Made by a program: the position numbers and the translations under genes
Shown here: positions 54,789 through 64,000 of the stretch, piece by piece
Position numbering within the stretch: the stretch's first letter is position 1
Layout: each line of letters begins with the position of its first letter
Origin: Paractinoplanes deccanensis
Lineage (GTDB): Bacteria; Actinomycetota; Actinomycetes; Mycobacteriales; Micromonosporaceae
Length of the DNA stretch: 64,000 bases
Direction of reading: 5' to 3'
Assembly: GCF_016862115.1 (NCBI RefSeq)
Contig: NZ_BOMI01000045.1
Location: 1 to 64,000, forward strand
The notes under the pieces: generated by a model
The model's database searches: none
What the model saw: only the letters and a program-made list of their open reading frames with translations
What the model was told of the DNA's origin: nothing

Positions 54789-55754
54789 GTGCGCTTCGAC
54801 GGAGTGTGGTTCCGCTACGGGCGCCGCCTGCCCTGGGCCCTGCGCGAGGTGTCCGCCACCGTCGAGCCCGGCAGCACCATCGTCGTGCTGGGCCGCAACG
54901 GCGCCGGCAAGTCGACACTGCTCCAACTCGCCGCGGGCGTGCTGCGCCCGGTGCGCGGAGCCGTCCACGACCGGCCGCCGGTGGTCGGGTGGGTGCCCGA
55001 GCGCTTCCCCGCCGACCAGCCCTTCACGGCCGGCCAGTACCTGCGCCGCATGGCCGAGCTCCGCGGCGTCGGCCCCGGCGCGGCGGGGGAGTGGATCGAG
55101 CGCCTGCTGCTCACCGAGCACGCCGGCACCCGCCTCGCCGACCTCTCGAAGGGCACCGCGCAAAAGGTGGGCGTCGCCCAGGCCCTGCTCCGCCGTCCCG
55201 GCCTGCTCGTGCTCGACGAGCCGTGGGAGGGCCTGGACGCGGCCGCCCGCACGCTGATCCCCCAGATCGTCGCCGAGGTGACCGCCTCGGGCGGCATCGT
55301 GCTGGTCAGCGACCACCGCAACGAGATCGCCGGCCTGCCGGGCGCGACCCACTGGCGGGTCGCCGAGGCAAGCCTGCACGCCGAGGGCGACACCGGCCAC
55401 GAGGACGAGGTCATCGTCGAGGTCGCCGTCCGCCGCGCGGACGTCGACCAGGCGGTGGTCCGGCTCCGTGCCGAGGGTCACCGCATCCTTGCTGTACGGG
55501 CAAGCACCGCCCCCCAACCGCAGGTGCGCCGCCCCGCCGCTCCCGAGCACCCCTTCGCCTCCGGCCGTGAGGTGGCCCCGGTTCAAGACGGTCCCGGCCG
55601 CGAGGTCGCCCCGGAACAGGGCATTCCCGGCCGCGAGGTCGCCCCGGGGCAGGGCATTCCCGGCCGCGAGGTGGCGCCGGCGCAGGGTGGCCCCGGCCGC
55701 ACGCCGAGTGGCCCGGGCGACGACTCGGATCGGACGAGGGGTGACCGCCGGTGA
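54789..55754 (+). CDS. ABC transporter ATP-binding protein with repetitive tail
   Basis: A 321-residue ATPase. Walker [10 protein letters not shown] near 37-45, signature LSKGTAQKV near 119, Walker [13 protein letters not shown] near 138-149 and the H-loop SDH near 176 are all present. The nucleotide domain ends near 205. After a small extra domain, residues 259-302 are four copies of an 11-residue unit GREVAPxQGIP. GTG start. Its stop overlaps the permease GTG (GTGA). It lies between rplA and rplJ and is unrelated to ribosome genes; substrate unknown. Confidence 0.9.
   Translation: MRFDGVWFRYGRRLPWALREVSATVEPGSTIVVLGRNGAGKSTLLQLAAGVLRPVRGAVHDRPPVVGWVPERFPADQPFTAGQYLRRMAELRGVGPGAAGEWIERLLLTEHAGTRLADLSKGTAQKVGVAQALLRRPGLLVLDEPWEGLDAAARTLIPQIVAEVTASGGIVLVSDHRNEIAGLPGATHWRVAEASLHAEGDTGHEDEVIVEVAVRRADVDQAVVRLRAEGHRILAVRASTAPQPQVRRPAAPEHPFASGREVAPVQDGPGREVAPEQGIPGREVAPGQGIPGREVAPAQGGPGRTPSGPGDDSDRTRGDRR
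55563..55694. repeat. 33-bp coding repeat, four copies, in ABC ATPase tail
   Basis: Four 33-bp units start at 55563, 55596, 55629 and 55662, each encoding GREVAPxQxxP. Frame preserved. Confidence 0.9.
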
Positions 55755-56428
55755 CCGCGCTCGTGCGGATGCGGCTGGCCGCCTTCGTGCGCGGGGGGCG
55801 CGCGCTGGCGCCCCTGATCGCCGTGCTGGTCGTTCTGGGCGTCATCTACGGCGGCGGGGCATCGCCGGCCTCGGTGGCCTACGGCTATTCGGCGGCGGCC
55901 CTGTTCCCCGTGCTGGCGTGGCAGTCCAAGCTCGCCCTCGACACCGAGCCCGACGTCCAGCGCCGCCTGGCCCGCACGGCGGTGGGCGCCCGGCGCGAGG
56001 CGGTCGCCGGCTTGCTGGCCGCCGTGCTGCCGGCCCTGGCCGTCTGCGCCGCCGCCATGCTCGCACCCTGGCTGGTCGGGGGCATCGAGACCGGCGGCGC
56101 GCTCACCGGATCGCTGCTGGGCGCCCTGGCCCACCTGCTCGCCGTCGTGCCCGCGGTCGCGGTCGGCGCCCTGGCCAGCCGCGCCGTCACCGGCGGCGTC
56201 CGCAACGGGGTGGCCGTGCTCGTGGTCGCGGCCGTCCTGGTGGTCGTGCTCGGCCTCCAGGGCTCGATCGCGCCGTGGCTCGTCCCGCCGATCATGGCTA
56301 CCGCCCGCGCCCTGAACGACGCCGACCCGCCACCCGCCTCCACCCTGCTGCTGATCACCGGCTGGGCCGCCCTCTGGTGCGCCGTCACCCTCGGCGGCTA
56401 CGGCTGGCTCCGCCGCACACGCGCCTGA
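55751..56428 (+). CDS. ABC transporter membrane protein
   Basis: A 225-residue polytopic protein with six predicted transmembrane helices (about 17-35, 42-58, 80-103, 112-135, 148-170 and 198-218) and no other motif. GTG start overlapping the ATPase stop shows the two form one exporter-type ABC system. The substrate is unknown. The rplJ leader follows. Confidence 0.85.
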   Translation: MTALVRMRLAAFVRGGRALAPLIAVLVVLGVIYGGGASPASVAYGYSAAALFPVLAWQSKLALDTEPDVQRRLARTAVGARREAVAGLLAAVLPALAVCAAAMLAPWLVGGIETGGALTGSLLGALAHLLAVVPAVAVGALASRAVTGGVRNGVAVLVVAAVLVVVLGLQGSIAPWLVPPIMATARALNDADPPPASTLLLITGWAALWCAVTLGGYGWLRRTRA

Positions 56429-56559
56429 AGGCCCGCTCGGAGCCGCCTCATCGAGCCGGCCCCTCCCTTGCCGGCCCTCGCCGAGCGGCGGGCCGCACGA
56501 GCGTGAGCTGGGCGAAGAGCCCGCGACCGGGCCGATTTGGCGGTCGCGGCGTCACCGCG

Positions 56560-56760
56560 TACAGTTGCTTGTCGAAGTTCCACCCAAAGACCGCTGGTCG
56601 CCGCAGTCCCCGTCGCGAGACGGAGATCGCGGCCGAAGGTCCCGCAGAGTGCGGGCGACCCGCGCAGGGGAGAACGGTTCGTGACCGGGCGATAGATCTG
56701 CCCGCTCCGCCCCGTGCGCCCTGCGCCGGGGCGTTTCTCATTCTCGCCCCTCCTTCGGTT
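56560..56760 (+). promoter_or_regulatory. Ribosomal protein L10 leader (rplJL autoregulation)
   Basis: The non-coding stretch before rplJ contains CCAAAGACCGCTGGTCG at about 56583-56599, resembling the conserved kink-turn region of the L10 leader, where the L10-L12 complex binds its own mRNA. Further down, CGCCCCG (56708-56714) and CGGGGCG (56727-56733) form a 7-bp stem followed by TTTCTCATTCT, which looks like an attenuator. Exact ends are estimated. The 56429-56559 stretch before it shows nothing else and should hold the promoter. Confidence 0.65.
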
Positions 56761-56796
56761 CGGCCAGTGGCACGAGCATTACGAGAGAGGAGGGAC

Positions 56797-57342
56797 ATGG
56801 CGGACAAGCCGGTCCGGGCCGACAAGGCCACCGCCGTCGCGGAGCTGACGGACGACTTCCGTAACGCGTCGGCCACCGTGTTGACCGAGTACCGCGGGCT
56901 CACGGTCAAGCAGCTCACCGAGCTGCGCCGTTCGCTGGGCAAGGACACCAAGTACTCGGTGTCCAAGAACACCCTGGCGAAGCGTGCCGCGAGCGACGCG
57001 GGCATCGAGGGCCTCGACAACCTGTTTGCCGGTCCTACCGCGCTCGCCTTCATCAGCGGCGACCCGGTCGAGGCGGCCAAGGGCCTTCGTGCCTTCGCCA
57101 AGGCCAACCCCGTCCTGAAGATCAAGGGCGGTGTTTTCGAGGGCAAGGCGATCAGCGCTGACGACGTCAACAAGATCGCTGACCTCGAGTCGCGTGAGGT
57201 TCTGCTGGCCAAGCTGGCCGGCGCTATGAAGGGCAACCTGTCCAAGGCGGCCGGCCTCTTCCAGGCCCCGCTGTCGCAGGTGGCGCGCCTCGCGGCCGCT
57301 CTTCAGGAGAAGCGCGAGAAGGACGGTCCCGCGGAGGCCTGA
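56797..57342 (+). CDS. rplJ: 50S ribosomal protein L10
   Basis: A 181-residue L10: [28 protein letters not shown] near 21-48, [13 protein letters not shown] near 53-65 and [20 protein letters not shown] near 142. It anchors L7/L12 dimers on the stalk through its C-terminal helix. ATG with GAGGAGGGAC upstream. The leader contains an autoregulatory element. rplL follows 54 bp later. Confidence 0.97.
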   Translation: MADKPVRADKATAVAELTDDFRNASATVLTEYRGLTVKQLTELRRSLGKDTKYSVSKNTLAKRAASDAGIEGLDNLFAGPTALAFISGDPVEAAKGLRAFAKANPVLKIKGGVFEGKAISADDVNKIADLESREVLLAKLAGAMKGNLSKAAGLFQAPLSQVARLAAALQEKREKDGPAEA

Positions 57343-57396
57343 GCCACCGCGAACCAGCAAGACTTTTTCATCAGTACCTAGGAAAGGTTGCCAGAC

Positions 57397-57786
57397 ATGG
57401 CGAAGCTCAGCACCGACGAGCTGCTCGACGCGTTCAAGGAGATGACGCTGATCGAGCTGTCCGAGTTCGTGAAGCAGTTCGAGGAGACCTTCGAGGTCAC
57501 CGCGGCTGCTCCGGTCGCCGTTGCGGCCGTCGGCGGCGGCGCCGGCGCTGCCCCGGCCGAGGCCGAGGCCGAGAAGGACTCGTTCGACGTCGTCCTCGAG
57601 AGCGACGGCGGCAAGAAGATCCAGGTCATCAAGGTCGTGCGTGAGCTGACCGGCCTGGGCCTCAAGGAGGCCAAGGACGCCGTCGAGGGTGCCCCCAAGG
57701 CGATCCTCGAGGGTGTCAACAAGGAGAAGGCCGACGCCGCCAAGGCGAAGCTCGAGGGTGAGGGCGCCAAGGTCACCCTCAAGTGA
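57397..57786 (+). CDS. rplL: 50S ribosomal protein L7/L12
   Basis: A 129-residue L12. N-terminal dimerisation domain ([21 protein letters not shown]), Ala/Gly/Val hinge at about 38-58, and C-terminal factor-binding domain with [27 protein letters not shown]. It recruits translation GTPases. ATG at 57397 with AGGAAAGG upstream. Terminator after the gene. Confidence 0.98.
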   Translation: MAKLSTDELLDAFKEMTLIELSEFVKQFEETFEVTAAAPVAVAAVGGGAGAAPAEAEAEKDSFDVVLESDGGKKIQVIKVVRELTGLGLKEAKDAVEGAPKAILEGVNKEKADAAKAKLEGEGAKVTLK

Positions 57787-57813
57787 TCTAGCGCTACCCA
57801 GTTTTTCCTCGCT

Positions 57814-57847
57814 GACGGCGAGGGCCCTGCTCAGGGCCCTCGCCGTC
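57814..57847 (+). terminator. Terminator after rplL
   Basis: Perfect 15-bp stem (57814-57828 with 57833-57847), loop GCTC. It separates rplJL from rpoBC, although read-through is likely partial. Confidence 0.88.
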
Positions 57848-58092
57848 GGTGCTTTCGGGCCCGACCCGCTCGGAGGCCCTTGACTGTGTGTCCGCTGACA
57901 GGCACGCTGATGGCAGCAAGTTTCCGCGCTTGCGACAGCCGTCTCGTGGGTAATCCGGTGCCGCCGGTCCCACAGACCGGCACCCGGGGAAAGATGCCGC
58001 GTCGAGCGGCCCCACCGCAAGGCCCTGGCCCTTCTGGAGGCGCAGGTCAGAGGCCGTGGGGCCACGCTCCGCAGGTTTCCTCAGGTGTGGGC

Positions 58093-58121
58093 TGGACAGC
58101 GGTTAGCCGAGCGGCTACACT
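58093..58121 (+). promoter_or_regulatory. Likely rpoB promoter
   Basis: TGGACA (58093-58098), a 17-bp spacer and TACACT (58116-58121) fit housekeeping -35/-10 boxes. The following CTGCTAGTTTGCGCTGCC is, from memory, a stretch commonly seen ahead of actinobacterial rpoB. The transcript would have a leader of about 150 nt. Confidence 0.65.
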
Positions 58122-58280
58122 GCTAGTTTGCGCTGCCCTCTGCCTTGAGCCCTGTCAGGACATCCATCAGGATGACTTCCTGGGGGCTCGTCGCAGTGCC
58201 CACACAAAAGGGGCAACGCAGACAGTTGCATACCGCAGCTGCAGCCGCATCAGCAGCACCGGTCCTCGGAAGGACGCATC

Positions 58281-61721
<3,441 letters not shown>

Positions 61722-61726
61722 CGGAT

Positions 61727-61769
61727 AGCGGCCCCCGAGCGCCGAGCCAATCGGAACGAGGGGGCCGCT
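61727..61769 (+). other. Stem-loop between rpoB and rpoC
   Basis: AGCGGCCCCC (61727-61736) and GGGGGCCGCT (61760-61769) form a perfect 10-bp stem around a 23-nt loop, in the 97-bp rpoB-rpoC gap. It may be an RNA-processing or modulating site; no T-tract. Confidence 0.5.
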
Positions 61770-61818
61770 CCCGCCGGCCTGGAATCCATTCGAGCAAGAA
61801 ATACGAGGGATAGACCAA

Positions 61819-64000
<2,182 letters not shown>

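Larger units (their letters stand above)
57787..58280. other. 494-bp rplL-rpoB spacer
   Basis: No gene supported. It holds the rplL terminator (57814-57847), a promoter-like pair (58093-58121) and about 160 bp of presumed rpoB 5' leader. Confidence 0.7.

Overview
The window is very GC-rich, gene-dense bacterial DNA with many GTG and TTG starts and repeated ATGA/GTGA stop-start overlaps. Its gene families and gene order are those of a high-GC actinobacterium: MoeZ, DUF3107, DUF3152, L33-HadA-HadB-tRNA-Trp-SecE-NusG, and a TTG-initiated rpoB. Micromonosporaceae, for example an Actinoplanes-like organism, is my best inference, but no 16S or other taxonomic marker lies in the window.

Layout. 1-3.7 kb: a membrane-anchored His-rich protein running in from the left edge, a convergent methyltransferase, and a heme oxygenase/DUF2470 pair. 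3.7-12.9 kb: a core actinobacterial block on both strands (DEAD-box helicase with a repetitive tail, DUF3107, TetR, a Pro/Ala-rich protein, an alpha/beta hydrolase, a DUF3152 metzincin-like protein, moeZ). 12.9-23.7 kb: a prenyltransferase-fold protein, proBA, an alkyltransferase-like protein, an LCMT-type methyltransferase, a TetR/epimerase divergon with three matching palindromes, a gamma-glutamyltransferase, a GPH-type transporter and a PLP decarboxylase. 23.7-34.6 kb: an incomplete second-type complex I cluster, nuoB-[DUF2252]-nuoC-nuoH-[Uma2 remnant, opposite strand]-nuoI-J-K-L-M-N, lacking nuoA, D, E, F and G. 34.6-43.5 kb: a 550-bp spacer with DnaA-box-like sites, htpX, MFS, MOSC, GNAT, a luciferase-like oxidoreductase, an acyltransferase-3/SGNH protein, DUF1707 and a methyltransferase. 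43.5-45.6 kb: an arsenic module (arsC-aquaporin divergent from arsM) around a repeated operator-like region, with no arsR. 45.6-51 kb: tRNA-Tyr, YajQ, a sulfurtransferase, a 48-residue exported micropeptide and a membrane GGDEF-EAL protein. 51-64 kb: the translation/transcription core: tRNA-Thr, tRNA-Met, rpmG, hadA, hadB, tRNA-Trp, secE, nusG, rplA, an ABC transporter pair, rplJ, rplL, rpoB and rpoC (cut by the right edge).

Most unusual points. rplK (L11), normally between nusG and rplA, is missing and only 68 bp remain there. Short tandem repeats of unrelated sequence occur at many loci; inside genes the units are multiples of three (18, 33, 42, 57 bp), while between genes they are not (16, 16, 23, 34, 43 bp). 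The nuoM/nuoN junction carries a small duplication that creates a 21-codon mini-ORF overlapping both neighbours. arsM has a near-identical 57-bp duplication that doubles a vicinal-cysteine motif.
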